This document shows positions 35,385 to 44,900 of a stretch of DNA of 64,000 nt, in pieces. The stretch covers positions 310,001-374,000 of the forward strand of contig CAJXPQ010000001.1 in assembly GCA_913058265.1 (NCBI GenBank). Direction: 5' to 3'. The notes below the pieces were generated by a model. The model was not told the DNA's origin. It saw only the letters and a list, made by a program, of their open reading frames with translations, and did not search any database. The number at the start of each line of letters is the position of its first letter. The stretch's first letter is position 1. The position numbers were made by a program, and so were the translations under genes. Source of the DNA: an uncultured Oligoflexia bacterium (GTDB taxonomy: Bacteria; Bdellovibrionota; Bacteriovoracia; Bacteriovoracales; Bacteriovoracaceae).

Positions 35385-37193
35385 TTATACTTCTTTCTCT
35401 AACATGCCCATGAGCTCTCTCACCATAAAGGGTTTACCTTGGACTTTATTATATCCTTGAGCATTAATCGAAAACTTAGAGTTAAGTAAGTCTTTCAATT
35501 GCCCACAGTTTAATTCACAAACAATAACCTTCTCATAATTATTTAAAATAGATTCAATATTTTTTGGCATTGGGCTCAAATACTGCATATGAATATGAGC
35601 TACATTTCTAAAGTCACTAACCGCTTGGTGAACAGAACCATAAGTTCCGCCCCAAGAAACAACGAGGGTTTTAGCGTCTGTATTTCCTTCAACAAGCTGC
35701 TCTGGAATATGATTAACAACCGCCTCTACTTTTTTAGCTCGGATACCAACCATTAGCTCATGATTAGCAGGATCATATGAAACGTTACCTGTTTCATTTT
35801 CCTTTTCAAGACCACCAACTCTATGGGTAAAACCTTTCATGCCTGGTACCGCCCATTTACGGACTAAGTTTTGAGCATCACGTTTATAAGGAAGAAAGCC
35901 TCCTTCGAGATCTTTATCAGTTACAAACCTAGGTGTAATTGTTTTAAACTCTGTGTCCATATCAGGAATACGCCAAGGGGTTGCCCCATTTGCAATATAG
36001 CCATCAGTTAACAGCATAACTGGAGTCATATGTTCAACACTGAGTCTTGCCGCTTCGTAGGCCATATTAAAACAATCACTAGGTGATTTAGCAGCAAGTA
36101 CAATCATTGGTGACTCACCATTTCTTCCATACATCGCCATATTTAAATCAGCTTGCTCAGTCTTGGTAGGAAGACCTGTTGATGGGCCTCCACGTTGAAC
36201 GTCAACGACGACAAGAGGAAGTTCTAACATTACCGCAAGGTTTAGAGCTTCACTTTTAAGAGCAATCCCAGGACCTGAGGAAGTGGTTAAACTAAGAGCA
36301 CCGGTATAACTTGCGCCAACAGCTGAACAGATGGCCGCCATTTCATCTTCCGCCTGAAAAGTTTTAACGCCAAAGTTTTTATGTTTTGCAAGTTCATGTA
36401 AAATATCAGACGCGGGAGTTATCGGGTAAGAACCTAGAAACAAGTCTAAGCCAGATTTTTCTGAAGCCGCAATAAATCCCCATGCCAGAGCTGTGTTACC
36501 AGAGATCTGTCTGTAGGTACCTTTTTCAATAGATGCAGATTTAACTCGATAAACTTCAGCAGTGGCTTCAATTGTTTCAGCATAATTATAACCCGCCTTT
36601 AAAGCTAAAGAGTTTGCTTCTAATATTGCAGGTTTATTTCCAAATTTATCTTTAAGCCAAAGAAGTGTCGGGTCAAGTTCTCTTGAGAACATAAAGTAAG
36701 TCATTCCAAGTGCGTAGAAATTTTTACATCTAGCTTTAGACTTTGTGTCGAGATCAAGATCTTTCAGCGCCTCTTTAGTTTGAGTCGTAATATAAGCTTC
36801 AATGACATTATAACCGCTAAGGTCCTCAAGCGGGTCCATTCCATAGCCAGCTTTTTTAAAGCCCAATTCAGTAAATGCATCCTTATTAATAATGATCGTA
36901 GCGCCAGTAGAGAGGTCATCAATATTTGCTTTAAGTGCTGCAGGGTTCATCGCTACTAAAAGATCAGGCTCATCACCTGGAGTATTAATCTCAATGGCAC
37001 CAAAATGAACTTGAAATCCAGAAACTCCAGCAACAGTTCCCTGAGGAGCTCGAATTTCAGCTGGAAAATCAGGGAAAGTCGCAAAGTCATTTCCCATCTG
37101 AGCGGTAGTACTTGAAAACTGAGTTCCAGTGATCTGCATACCATCACCGGAGTCACCACTAAAACGGACGACTATATGTTCTATATTCTTCAT
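35385..37193 (-). CDS. korA: 2-oxoacid:ferredoxin oxidoreductase, fused gamma-alpha subunit
   Basis: 602 aa. The N-terminal ~190 residues form the gamma domain (VVRFSGDSGDGMQITGTQFS, FPAEIRAPQGTVAGVS). The remainder is the alpha domain with LGSYPITPASDILHELAK, QAEDEMAAICSAVGASY and TSSGPGIALKSEALNLAV. This gamma-alpha fusion is the usual two-subunit KOR of oxic bacteria. AAAGGA precedes ATG 37193. A 74-base gap separates it from the upstream Hpt-like gene. Confidence 0.93.
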   Translation of the reverse strand: MKNIEHIVVRFSGDSGDGMQITGTQFSSTTAQMGNDFATFPDFPAEIRAPQGTVAGVSGFQVHFGAIEINTPGDEPDLLVAMNPAALKANIDDLSTGATIIINKDAFTELGFKKAGYGMDPLEDLSGYNVIEAYITTQTKEALKDLDLDTKSKARCKNFYALGMTYFMFSRELDPTLLWLKDKFGNKPAILEANSLALKAGYNYAETIEATAEVYRVKSASIEKGTYRQISGNTALAWGFIAASEKSGLDLFLGSYPITPASDILHELAKHKNFGVKTFQAEDEMAAICSAVGASYTGALSLTTSSGPGIALKSEALNLAVMLELPLVVVDVQRGGPSTGLPTKTEQADLNMAMYGRNGESPMIVLAAKSPSDCFNMAYEAARLSVEHMTPVMLLTDGYIANGATPWRIPDMDTEFKTITPRFVTDKDLEGGFLPYKRDAQNLVRKWAVPGMKGFTHRVGGLEKENETGNVSYDPANHELMVGIRAKKVEAVVNHIPEQLVEGNTDAKTLVVSWGGTYGSVHQAVSDFRNVAHIHMQYLSPMPKNIESILNNYEKVIVCELNCGQLKDLLNSKFSINAQGYNKVQGKPFMVRELMGMLEKEV

Positions 37194-37267
37194 AAAAATC
37201 CTTTAAAATAACATAGTTATCCTAGCAAATTACATAAATGATGTATAGAAAATGTCATTACTTTATC

Positions 37268-37582
37268 TTAGATACTGCCTTGAAGCTCATCAAGATAGAT
37301 CCGAAGAATAGGCAGAACTTCTTGAATAGGAGTGATTTCTCCTTCTAAAGCGAATTTGTGGATATAATCGGTGACTTCTTCAAGCTTAAAGCATTTATAA
37401 CTGGCCGCAACACCCTTCTGCTTATGGCAATAATCCCGTATGGATTTTATATCATTAGATCTTACGGCAGACTCTAGCTCTTTAAATTCTTTAAAACGGT
37501 TTTCGATAAAGTTAGGCATATAATCTCTAAGATCAGAGTGTAAATCATGGAGTAAATCAATCTTAGTGAAAACAAAACTCAT
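37268..37582 (-). CDS. Hpt-like phosphotransfer domain protein
   Basis: 104 aa, almost entirely helical. YCHKQKGVAASYKCFKLEEV (residues ~47-66) resembles the HxxKG motif of histidine phosphotransfer domains, with the His at the phosphorylated position; helices before and after fit a four-helix bundle. No kinase is adjacent. It is third in a run after the MscS-like gene and the 103-aa gene (6-base gap to the latter). The assignment rests on one motif and size. Confidence 0.65.
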   Translation of the reverse strand: MSFVFTKIDLLHDLHSDLRDYMPNFIENRFKEFKELESAVRSNDIKSIRDYCHKQKGVAASYKCFKLEEVTDYIHKFALEGEITPIQEVLPILRIYLDELQGSI

Positions 37583-37588
37583 AAATCT

Positions 37589-37900
37589 CTACTTGTTATA
37601 AAACTTTCTAGCATAATCAATTTTTTGTAATTGCCTGGCAATAATTCTTTCCGCGAGTTTAAATGAAATTTTTTTTATCTCACCTAAATCAAAGGCCGCA
37701 TCAGACTCCCCCTGAGGGACATCAATACGATAAAGAATCTGCAATAGTTTTTCAATATCTGTATTAATCATAAATTCGATTTTTTTAGAAAGTAATAGCT
37801 GAATATGTTTTAAATACTCACTCTCAGCATCTGGGAGCCCTTGAAACTCAGTAAGTCCAAAGTTTTGAGTAAGAAAGTGCTTTATCTCTTCATCCTGCAT
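37589..37900 (-). CDS. Small protein of unknown family, 103 aa
   Basis: Soluble, helical, no signal peptide or Cys, and not recognised. The gene starts on the last base of the MscS-like stop codon (TAATG overlap) and ends 6 bases before the Hpt-like gene, so the three are very likely cotranscribed and the start is firm by coupling. Confidence 0.6.
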   Translation of the reverse strand: MQDEEIKHFLTQNFGLTEFQGLPDAESEYLKHIQLLLSKKIEFMINTDIEKLLQILYRIDVPQGESDAAFDLGEIKKISFKLAERIIARQLQKIDYARKFYNK

Positions 37901-39579
37901 TATTTTTGCATATGAACAGTAAGTTGATTAAATGGAATAATATAATCATGCTCATTACAAACTTTAACAAACTCAGTTTGCACAGATCGCATAAGAGCTC
38001 TCTTTAAGTGTGCTAATTTGCCATCACACTTCATAAAAAATCTTAGATCAAGTGAACTTGCTCCAGCACTCAGAAAATCAATATTAAATTCATGAATTGT
38101 ATCTTCAAGTTCTGGATGCTTAGCGATTAAAGCGTTTCGAATATTATCTTTAAATGTCGGAATCACTTTATCAAACATATCTTTCTGATGGGTATAATCG
38201 AGACCAAATATGAACTCAACAGCAAAGCCTCGAGAAAGATTTTTAGCACCTTTGGCATAAAAATCCACAGAAGGGATATGAATATTCTCCCCTCCTAGTA
38301 ATCTTACGACAACATGAGAAGGCGTTTGCTGAATAACTCTCCCAAAGTGATCATCAAACTCTACCCAATCCCCGTCGAGAGATGGAAACCAGTATTCATT
38401 TGTTTGAACTCGTCTTGAGTTTGCACTCAAAAGCTCTTTTGTACTTACCTTAATATCTCCTCCGGCCAAAGCAGGATTATGAAGATGACAATAATAGCCT
38501 AGGCCTTTAATTTGCCAAGGTAGACCGTATAACATGACTCGCTCACCTTCACGAACCATACCCAGATTTAAGATAATTTTACTCTGCTCAAAGAAAAGAG
38601 GAAGGTATTGTTTTGAACTCCAAATCAGAGCAGTAATCACGATAAGAATTAGTGTAACTAAAACCCAGTCATTCAAAACATATAAAGTAAGCAAAGATAA
38701 AAAAAATGCCACCATGGTTGAAAAAACAGAGTAAACAACCTTAATAGGTCTTAAAATCCATTGGTAAACTTCCTTACTATCAGACTGGTGCATTTTAAAA
38801 AGAACGACATTTAGAAGTTTTCTCTGCCCAACCTTAAATCCCCAATAGACTAATATAAAAACAACAAAGGCAAGCACAAGGTTCTTACCCTTCGTTTTAA
38901 TAAATTCAAAAATCACGGAAGAAAAGGTCGAAATGATTGATTCATCTGCTTTGTCTAAATTTGAGATTTTAAACTCGAGCTGATCTTTTTCTTTCTTAAG
39001 ACTCTTTACTAACTTTTTGGTATACCTTCGAGATTCACTTATACGTGGATTGAACTTCTTGAAATTTTTATCTACCAATAATTTATTAAGCTTTCCCAGA
39101 GCTTCTTGCGCTTTTAGTAGCCTTTCATTTAGAAGAGACAATTGCTCACTATGTCTTTGAATTTGTCTCGGTCTTTCAGAGATTTTCTTAAAAGTGCTAA
39201 GTACTGGATCTAAAATTTGCTTTATATCGTCTGAAAAAGAAGTTTCAACGTTATTAGCGGACTCGTCAGATATATTTATATCCGTAAGAGATTCTATGAA
39301 CTGATAACGTTTTTGAGTATGACTTGACTGGAGTCGACTTAACTTTGTTTCAGCGTTAAGTCGCTGAACCATATCCATGTCTGCTTTCTTAAGCGCCGCT
39401 TTCGCCTTATTCATATCATACCTAATATTAATTAATTCAGTTAGGTAGTGATCTTGTAATGATTTCCTAAGGTCTGCATCCGAGCGTGAAATGGTTTTTT
39501 TATATACCGGTTCAGTTGTATCTTGCCCATAAAGATTAAAAGAAAGTAATAAAATAAGAGATAAGATAATTCTATTCAT
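37900..39579 (-). CDS. MscS-family mechanosensitive channel-like protein
   Basis: 559 aa. It has a signal peptide (MNRIILSLILLLSFNLYG), a ~190-residue periplasmic coiled-coil region, then membrane helices (LVLAFVVFILVYWGFKVG at ~228-245, VYSVFSTMVAFFLSLLTLYVL and WVLVTLILIVITALIW). The cytoplasmic beta domain follows (EGERVMLYGLPWQIKGLGYY, GENIHIPSVDFYAKGAKNLS), then an alpha/beta vestibule. It is larger than MscS because of the periplasmic part, like MscK/YbdG-type members. Probably releases solutes under hypo-osmotic stress; regulation by the following small proteins is only a possibility. Confidence 0.8.
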   Translation of the reverse strand: MNRIILSLILLLSFNLYGQDTTEPVYKKTISRSDADLRKSLQDHYLTELINIRYDMNKAKAALKKADMDMVQRLNAETKLSRLQSSHTQKRYQFIESLTDINISDESANNVETSFSDDIKQILDPVLSTFKKISERPRQIQRHSEQLSLLNERLLKAQEALGKLNKLLVDKNFKKFNPRISESRRYTKKLVKSLKKEKDQLEFKISNLDKADESIISTFSSVIFEFIKTKGKNLVLAFVVFILVYWGFKVGQRKLLNVVLFKMHQSDSKEVYQWILRPIKVVYSVFSTMVAFFLSLLTLYVLNDWVLVTLILIVITALIWSSKQYLPLFFEQSKIILNLGMVREGERVMLYGLPWQIKGLGYYCHLHNPALAGGDIKVSTKELLSANSRRVQTNEYWFPSLDGDWVEFDDHFGRVIQQTPSHVVVRLLGGENIHIPSVDFYAKGAKNLSRGFAVEFIFGLDYTHQKDMFDKVIPTFKDNIRNALIAKHPELEDTIHEFNIDFLSAGASSLDLRFFMKCDGKLAHLKRALMRSVQTEFVKVCNEHDYIIPFNQLTVHMQK

Positions 39580-39693
39580 AGAAATATTGTACAGATTCTA
39601 TACAGGATGTGAAACACAAAACATTACCAGACTATATTTATCAGGAGCTTGCATTGTAATTCAAACTTGAGAGAATGATTGAAGGAGAATTAT

Positions 39694-40461
39694 ATGCAAA
39701 CAAAAGAAATAGTTAATGATCTAAATAAACTACTCAATATTTACGACTATAAAGATTACTGTCCAAATGGTCTGCAAATTGAAGGAAAAAAAGAGATTAC
39801 TAAAATCGCTTTTGCTGTATCTGCCACTAAGTACTCGGTAGAAAAAACAGTTGAGCTTGGAGCAGATATGCTCATCGTACATCACGGTTTATTTTGGAAG
39901 TTTCACGGTCCAAAAACCTTAACTGGATCTTTCTACAATAGAGTCGCACCTCTTATTAAAAATGATATCAATCTTGTTGGATATCATTTGCCTCTTGATG
40001 CTCACCTAGAAGTAGGAAATGCCAGAGGTATCGCAGATAAAATAGGTTTATCAGATCTAAAAGAATTTGGAGACCATAAAGGAATGCCAACTGGTGTTCG
40101 AGGAAAATTAAAAACGCCGATCAGTGCGAGTGAACTAAAAGTACAACTTAAAGATATTTTAAATCGTGAAATCATTCACTCAGCTCCAGATAATAAAGTT
40201 ATAAAAAGTATTGGTATCATAACTGGAGGAGCAAACTCAGACTGGCGTGAATGTCTGAAGTATAACCTTGATGCCTATATTACAGGTGAGATTTCTGAGC
40301 ATGATTGGCACGAAGCTCAAGAAGAAGATATTCACTTCTATGCTGGTGGACATAATGCAACTGAGCAATTTGGCGTACAAAACCTTATGAAGTATATGTA
40401 TGAAAAGTATACTGATGCCAATATAGAGTATTTCTATATTCCAAGTGAAAATCCGGCTTAA
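39694..40461 (+). CDS. Nif3-like dinuclear metal centre protein
   Basis: 255 aa. Metal ligands are visible in LIVHHGLFWKF, in GYHLPLDAHLEVGNA and in FYAGGHNATEQFGVQNL, the standard Nif3/YbgI set that binds two metal ions in a hexameric toroid. The biochemical role is debated (a GTP cyclohydrolase I type 2 label is common but poorly supported). I chose ATG 39694, with AAGGAG upstream, over TTG 39679. Confidence 0.9.
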   Translation: MQTKEIVNDLNKLLNIYDYKDYCPNGLQIEGKKEITKIAFAVSATKYSVEKTVELGADMLIVHHGLFWKFHGPKTLTGSFYNRVAPLIKNDINLVGYHLPLDAHLEVGNARGIADKIGLSDLKEFGDHKGMPTGVRGKLKTPISASELKVQLKDILNREIIHSAPDNKVIKSIGIITGGANSDWRECLKYNLDAYITGEISEHDWHEAQEEDIHFYAGGHNATEQFGVQNLMKYMYEKYTDANIEYFYIPSENPA

Positions 40462-40489
40462 TAAATACGATACTTTTAAGTCCTCTAGA

Positions 40490-41875
40490 CTATGGAATAC
40501 AGAACATTTGCGTTTGCGTACAACCCATTACTGCTGACTGATCCCCACAGGCAGACCCTTCTGGATACGGACATATATTAGGTCCTCCGCCACCGGTTTG
40601 GCCCTGGCCCATCTCATTTCCAATTCCAGCGCCAATTGCTTGCCATGTACAGTTTCCATTTGGTGAACCATCCAAAGACCTACACAGAGATGCAACGACT
40701 TTAGCTTTTGAACAACTCGCGTCTCCACCTGCCGCTTCACAATTCCATAAATAATTTGTAACGCTATCGTTAATATTATTTAGTGTTCCAATTTCACATG
40801 AATTATTTATAGTATTGTCGCATCGACCAAAAGGCAAAATAGGCTTCACTTCTGAACATGAGACATCACCTCCGCCAAATGTTCCTAAACAACTCCACAA
40901 ATACTCTGTAGCTGAATCAGCAATATTATTTAAAATTCCACTTGAACAAATATTATTTGAAGCGCCACAAGTTCCAGAGACTGGGGTCGGAGGTGCTCCT
41001 GCAAAACGACAAGCAGCATTTGTTCCAGTTCCCGTTCCCCGGCAAGTCCAAAGCCTAGTTGGTAAGGCATCAGGAAGATCTTCTAAAGTTCCAGATAAAC
41101 AAGAGTTTTCTAATGCTCCACATGTTCCGTTTGAATTGACATAAGATGGCGCGGCAGGAGGCGTAAAGCACGTTAAGTTACCATTTACATCATACCCCTG
41201 AAAATAAATTCCAGCATCACAAGACTTTCCTGAGTCAACAACATTACACTTACCACTTCCCCAACTTAACCAATTATGTGCATCACAGAAACTCTTTTTG
41301 GCCATTGCCATCACATTAGAGTAGTCACAAATAATATCACCATCAACCTCAAAGCACATTTTCTCCAAGAGACCAGAAGCAATATCCTCAATACCTTTAT
41401 TACAATCAACAATCTTTCCTGTGTCCACATTCACATTCGGATAAAAATAAATGGTCCTAGTAATAGCCTGAATAGCATTCGCTTTTTTAGCAAGTTCAAA
41501 CTCAACTTTAAATTCAGCTCTTCCACTATTAACGTTGTATTGTCCAATATACATTCTCTTAATACGGTAAGTTCCAGATAAAATTGGCTCACCTGCTTCA
41601 AATAAGACAGTTCCGGTTTGAGTTTCTAGTTGGAGGATATTCTCTTCAATATTTACAGATTTTGTTTCAAGGTTTTGAGAACAGGACCTAGGTTCTTGTA
41701 AAACAGCATTAATTGAGACTAAAGCTTTAGCTAAGTCAATTGTCCCCTTAGCTCCGGTAACCGATTGATTCTGAATTTTACTTAGATTCATGATCCCAAC
41801 AATAACAACGCCTAAAATAGCGGTAGAAGTTATGATTTCGACAAGTGAGAATCCTTTATTATTTTTTAGCGACAT
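40490..41875 (-). CDS. Prepilin-like protein C, with 3 Cys-rich repeats
   Basis: 461 aa. The prepilin peptidase site is KG|FSLVE with Glu5, then a hydrophobic helix. A pilin-like globular part (residues ~30-215) is followed by three ~48-residue repeats of the pattern C-x5-10-C-x-[GS]-x7-8-D-x6-W-x-C-x-G-x4-C (each containing LWTC, LWSC or LWNC), and a Cys-rich tail (NGNCTW, PNICPYP, CTQTQMFC). It overlaps gene B by 10 bases, so coupled translation is likely. The repeats resemble secreted or surface Cys-rich repeats, probably disulfide-bonded. Likely a minor pilin with an adhesive tail. Confidence 0.8.
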   Translation of the reverse strand: MSLKNNKGFSLVEIITSTAILGVVIVGIMNLSKIQNQSVTGAKGTIDLAKALVSINAVLQEPRSCSQNLETKSVNIEENILQLETQTGTVLFEAGEPILSGTYRIKRMYIGQYNVNSGRAEFKVEFELAKKANAIQAITRTIYFYPNVNVDTGKIVDCNKGIEDIASGLLEKMCFEVDGDIICDYSNVMAMAKKSFCDAHNWLSWGSGKCNVVDSGKSCDAGIYFQGYDVNGNLTCFTPPAAPSYVNSNGTCGALENSCLSGTLEDLPDALPTRLWTCRGTGTGTNAACRFAGAPPTPVSGTCGASNNICSSGILNNIADSATEYLWSCLGTFGGGDVSCSEVKPILPFGRCDNTINNSCEIGTLNNINDSVTNYLWNCEAAGGDASCSKAKVVASLCRSLDGSPNGNCTWQAIGAGIGNEMGQGQTGGGGPNICPYPEGSACGDQSAVMGCTQTQMFCIP

Positions 41876-42669
41876 AGTATGGCCCCAACAGTAGAGAACC
41901 CATAAGCATATTCATTTGCTCCAGAACAACTTTCCGTAGAGTGAGCTTTATGGATATCACAAAACTCTGTTGAGAGATTAAAGTTGCCAGGTTCACCTGT
42001 AATATCATTACATATAGAAATTTTTATTCTTTTCTCAACTTCAATAATTGACTGAGCACAATTCATTCCAACAAAGTCTGATCCAAAAGTATTTTGACAA
42101 ATTCTCTCCATGATAATTTCATACATGGCAGCTCTGTCGAGGTTACAAGCTACAACAGCACCGGATTCAAGTCCGACAGGAACCATAATTTGTCTCTTAA
42201 ATATTTTTGATTTATCCGAAAATTCGTGGGCATTGTCTCTTGCTATAATTTCAAGCTCTACAGGTAAAATTCCGGCTTCACTCGTATTATCTAGTGCAAC
42301 AAGTGGCAGTGTGACTAAGCTTAAAATTTTGACCTTTCCAAATTCTTTGCCGGCATTATAAATTGTCTTTCCAAACTTAGTCTCCATAACATTCGTTACA
42401 GGATTTAGCTCTTTGATTGCGCTTCTAATCTCTACTTGAGATCCAGTGGCTAAACCAAGAAGTTGTTTACAGCCACCACTAGACAATAGATAAGATGAAA
42501 TAGAAGACTCAAGGCTTAATACCTCAGAGGATTTTTCAAAGTTTTTCATACCTCGATTAGTTGTTTCAAGTAACTTCATTGTTCCCAATGATAAAACACC
42601 AATTAGCCCGACCGCTATAACGATCTCCATCAATGACATGCCTCTAGAATTTAAAAATTTTTTAATCAT
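41866..42669 (-). CDS. Prepilin-like protein B
   Basis: 267 aa with a prepilin site RG|MSLME (Glu5 present) and an N-terminal hydrophobic helix, like GspI/GspJ or PilV/PilW minor pilins. The C-terminal half has conserved Cys (NCAQS, ICNDITG, FCDIHK, ESCSG, ILCR), so it should be disulfide-bonded. It starts 5 bases after gene A ends and overlaps C by 10 bases. It aligns with B' along its full length. Confidence 0.82.
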   Translation of the reverse strand: MIKKFLNSRGMSLMEIVIAVGLIGVLSLGTMKLLETTNRGMKNFEKSSEVLSLESSISSYLLSSGGCKQLLGLATGSQVEIRSAIKELNPVTNVMETKFGKTIYNAGKEFGKVKILSLVTLPLVALDNTSEAGILPVELEIIARDNAHEFSDKSKIFKRQIMVPVGLESGAVVACNLDRAAMYEIIMERICQNTFGSDFVGMNCAQSIIEVEKRIKISICNDITGEPGNFNLSTEFCDIHKAHSTESCSGANEYAYGFSTVGAILCR

Positions 42670-42674
42670 ATTAT

Positions 42675-44840
42675 CTACTTATTATGTACTAAGAAGCCAT
42701 TTGCAAAATAATCACGGCTTCCATCTAGTTCAAAGTTAAATACATCTTCATCAGTATCAGTTGCACCAATAGTTAACACTTCTTCATATGAATTATCCTT
42801 AACTATAAAATCACCGACCTGAAGTATTGATATATGCAGACTTGGATTAATCTTCATTGCAAGCTTAGGATTAAATGCACTCCAGCCTTTTAGAGTCATA
42901 AATGGATGCCCTTCAGTCACAAAATAATCACTACCATTTATGGAATACTTTAAACCTCTATGTGGGCTTGGCTTAAGTTTTAATACTTTATTAATATTTC
43001 CATTTGAACCAATAAGTGTATCACCAACTTTGACATCTTCGATACTTTTAAAGTTTCCGTTGGCCATAGTGATCATTGTTCCAGCAATAAAACATTGAGT
43101 ATAACTACTTCCACATTTAACAGCTTTGTTTGAAGGACACTCTTTGCCACCTCCAGATGCAGGCCTACTAATAGATGATAAGCGACAGCTCTTATATCTA
43201 GTATGAGTTCCGGGTATACCTGCCAATCTATCGTCTGAGACTTTACAAGGACCACAAGAATTATATACACCGATACAATTCACAGGATTTACAGGAATAG
43301 CAGGACAACCTGCAGTTGAGCTACTAGCAGGCCTCCCACCAGCACAAAAGCCCGGAAAAGGACATGTAACAGATCTTGTTTTCGTACCAGAGCGACAAGC
43401 AACCCATGCACCAACATTCCAAGTCCAACTACATGTATTTGATCCAGTCCATTTAATTATTCCTCGATCAACCATACAGTCTGCTCGACAACGGCCACCT
43501 GAGGCACCAGCATTATTACAAGCAAAAGAAGTCGTGTCACCTAATGTACCATTAGGCCATCTACAACCAGGTCCATAAACACCACCATAACAAGTACAAT
43601 CCCTTGTTCCAGTTACTGTGCGAGTTAAACCATCACAACTTCTCGTTTGGGTAAAGCTAGATCCAGCACAAATAGTGTTTGTACTTGGAGACCATACAAT
43701 AGGCTGAGTACCCGTAGCGGTGCGAGTAGTACCATCACATGTTTTTATTTGAGTAAAATTAGTACCAGAACAAACAGTATTAACTATAGGAGTCCAAACA
43801 ATTGGAGCTGTCCCCGTATTAGTTCTTGTATTTCCGCAACCATTACTCTGAGTAAAGCTTGCACCTAAACAAGTCGATGCTGGGGATGCTCCCCAAGGAC
43901 AACAGGTATCGTTTATAAGAGTTCCCCTTGGACACTCTCTGTCACAATGATCAGTTCCTAGATCAAGACCAAAGCAAACATTCGTCGTACTTGGGCATGG
44001 CCTTGGAACACAGCTACAAATTAATTCACCAGAGGTTGTAAAGCCATCAACAACCCAGTTCTGATGTGCAGTCCCTCTTAGATCTGTAAGATCTCCCCTC
44101 CTACAAGTTTTTCCTTTAAAAGGGTGAACACAACTCTTATTTTGTAGTGGACTACATAGATCTTTTTCAACGTTAAGAGAGACATTTTCTGAAATTCCCA
44201 TACACATACCTGTAGCAGGGTCCATAGTTCCCTTGAAATCTCTACAAGCTTCGGCGTATGCAGTAAGTGCATTATCTCCAAGATTACTCATACAAAGCTC
44301 AACATTATTATCTCTTGTGATTAGCATTAGCTCAATAAACTCTTTCTTTGTATGCATTGAGAAACTTGTATTTTCAGAATTATTTCTATAAGGCTTAAGT
44401 GTAACTTCTAACTGAGCTTTAGATAATTTCGTTCCACTAGCAGGTGTGAAACCAAGTAACTTTAAACCTTTAATAACATAGCCACCGTTATGAATATATC
44501 TGGATGGAGCAGAGTTTATTTCAGCTTCAGTAGTAGAATATGTAACAATTCTATACATTGGCAATCCAACTTGATCTTTAATACCTTGAGCAAATGACAT
44601 ACCTGTTGTTAAAGCTCCATTTTGAGCTAAAGTATTTTTACAAACAACGGGATTTTTAAAAATATTTTTTAAATCACCAACAAACTGGCCTATCTGAGCA
44701 CGTTGTGTGAGGGAGCTATTTTCTTTCGTTTGAGTTTGGCTCATTTTCATAACACCAGCCCCCACAGCTAGCACTGCCGCGCCAATCATCATGACTTGGA
44801 GCATTGAAGCTCCGGTCGAATTCTTTATGAGTTTTATCAT
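42675..44840 (-). CDS. Large prepilin-like protein A with C-terminal Hint domain
   Basis: 721 aa. The N-terminal prepilin-like signal is TG|ASMLQ, with Gln at position 5 in place of Glu, as in GspK-type tip pseudopilins lacking Glu5. A pilin-like domain follows (to ~residue 230), then a Cys-rich part with three ~29-residue repeats ([FY]TQ...C...TRT.TGT.PIVW.P), a TSP1-like segment (WNVGAWVACRSGTKTRSVTC) and a complete Hint domain, residues 583-721 (43094-42678). This has Cys583 in TQCFIAGT, VGD, TEGHPF with the block-B His, and a C-terminal YFANGFLVHNK. Only Lys follows the final HN, so there is no real C-extein: expected chemistry is thioester formation and cleavage, not splicing. The A' paralogue lacks the Hint domain. 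Confidence 0.85.
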   Translation of the reverse strand: MIKLIKNSTGASMLQVMMIGAAVLAVGAGVMKMSQTQTKENSSLTQRAQIGQFVGDLKNIFKNPVVCKNTLAQNGALTTGMSFAQGIKDQVGLPMYRIVTYSTTEAEINSAPSRYIHNGGYVIKGLKLLGFTPASGTKLSKAQLEVTLKPYRNNSENTSFSMHTKKEFIELMLITRDNNVELCMSNLGDNALTAYAEACRDFKGTMDPATGMCMGISENVSLNVEKDLCSPLQNKSCVHPFKGKTCRRGDLTDLRGTAHQNWVVDGFTTSGELICSCVPRPCPSTTNVCFGLDLGTDHCDRECPRGTLINDTCCPWGASPASTCLGASFTQSNGCGNTRTNTGTAPIVWTPIVNTVCSGTNFTQIKTCDGTTRTATGTQPIVWSPSTNTICAGSSFTQTRSCDGLTRTVTGTRDCTCYGGVYGPGCRWPNGTLGDTTSFACNNAGASGGRCRADCMVDRGIIKWTGSNTCSWTWNVGAWVACRSGTKTRSVTCPFPGFCAGGRPASSSTAGCPAIPVNPVNCIGVYNSCGPCKVSDDRLAGIPGTHTRYKSCRLSSISRPASGGGKECPSNKAVKCGSSYTQCFIAGTMITMANGNFKSIEDVKVGDTLIGSNGNINKVLKLKPSPHRGLKYSINGSDYFVTEGHPFMTLKGWSAFNPKLAMKINPSLHISILQVGDFIVKDNSYEEVLTIGATDTDEDVFNFELDGSRDYFANGFLVHNK

Positions 44841-44900
44841 AACTAATAGTAAAAATTTATAAAGAATATGAAAAGGTATAAATCAGGCTAATTGGCTTAT

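Noticed and set aside
42675-43094. Full intein that splices
   Set aside because: Only one residue (Lys) follows the terminal HN, so there is no C-extein and no +1 Cys, Ser or Thr.
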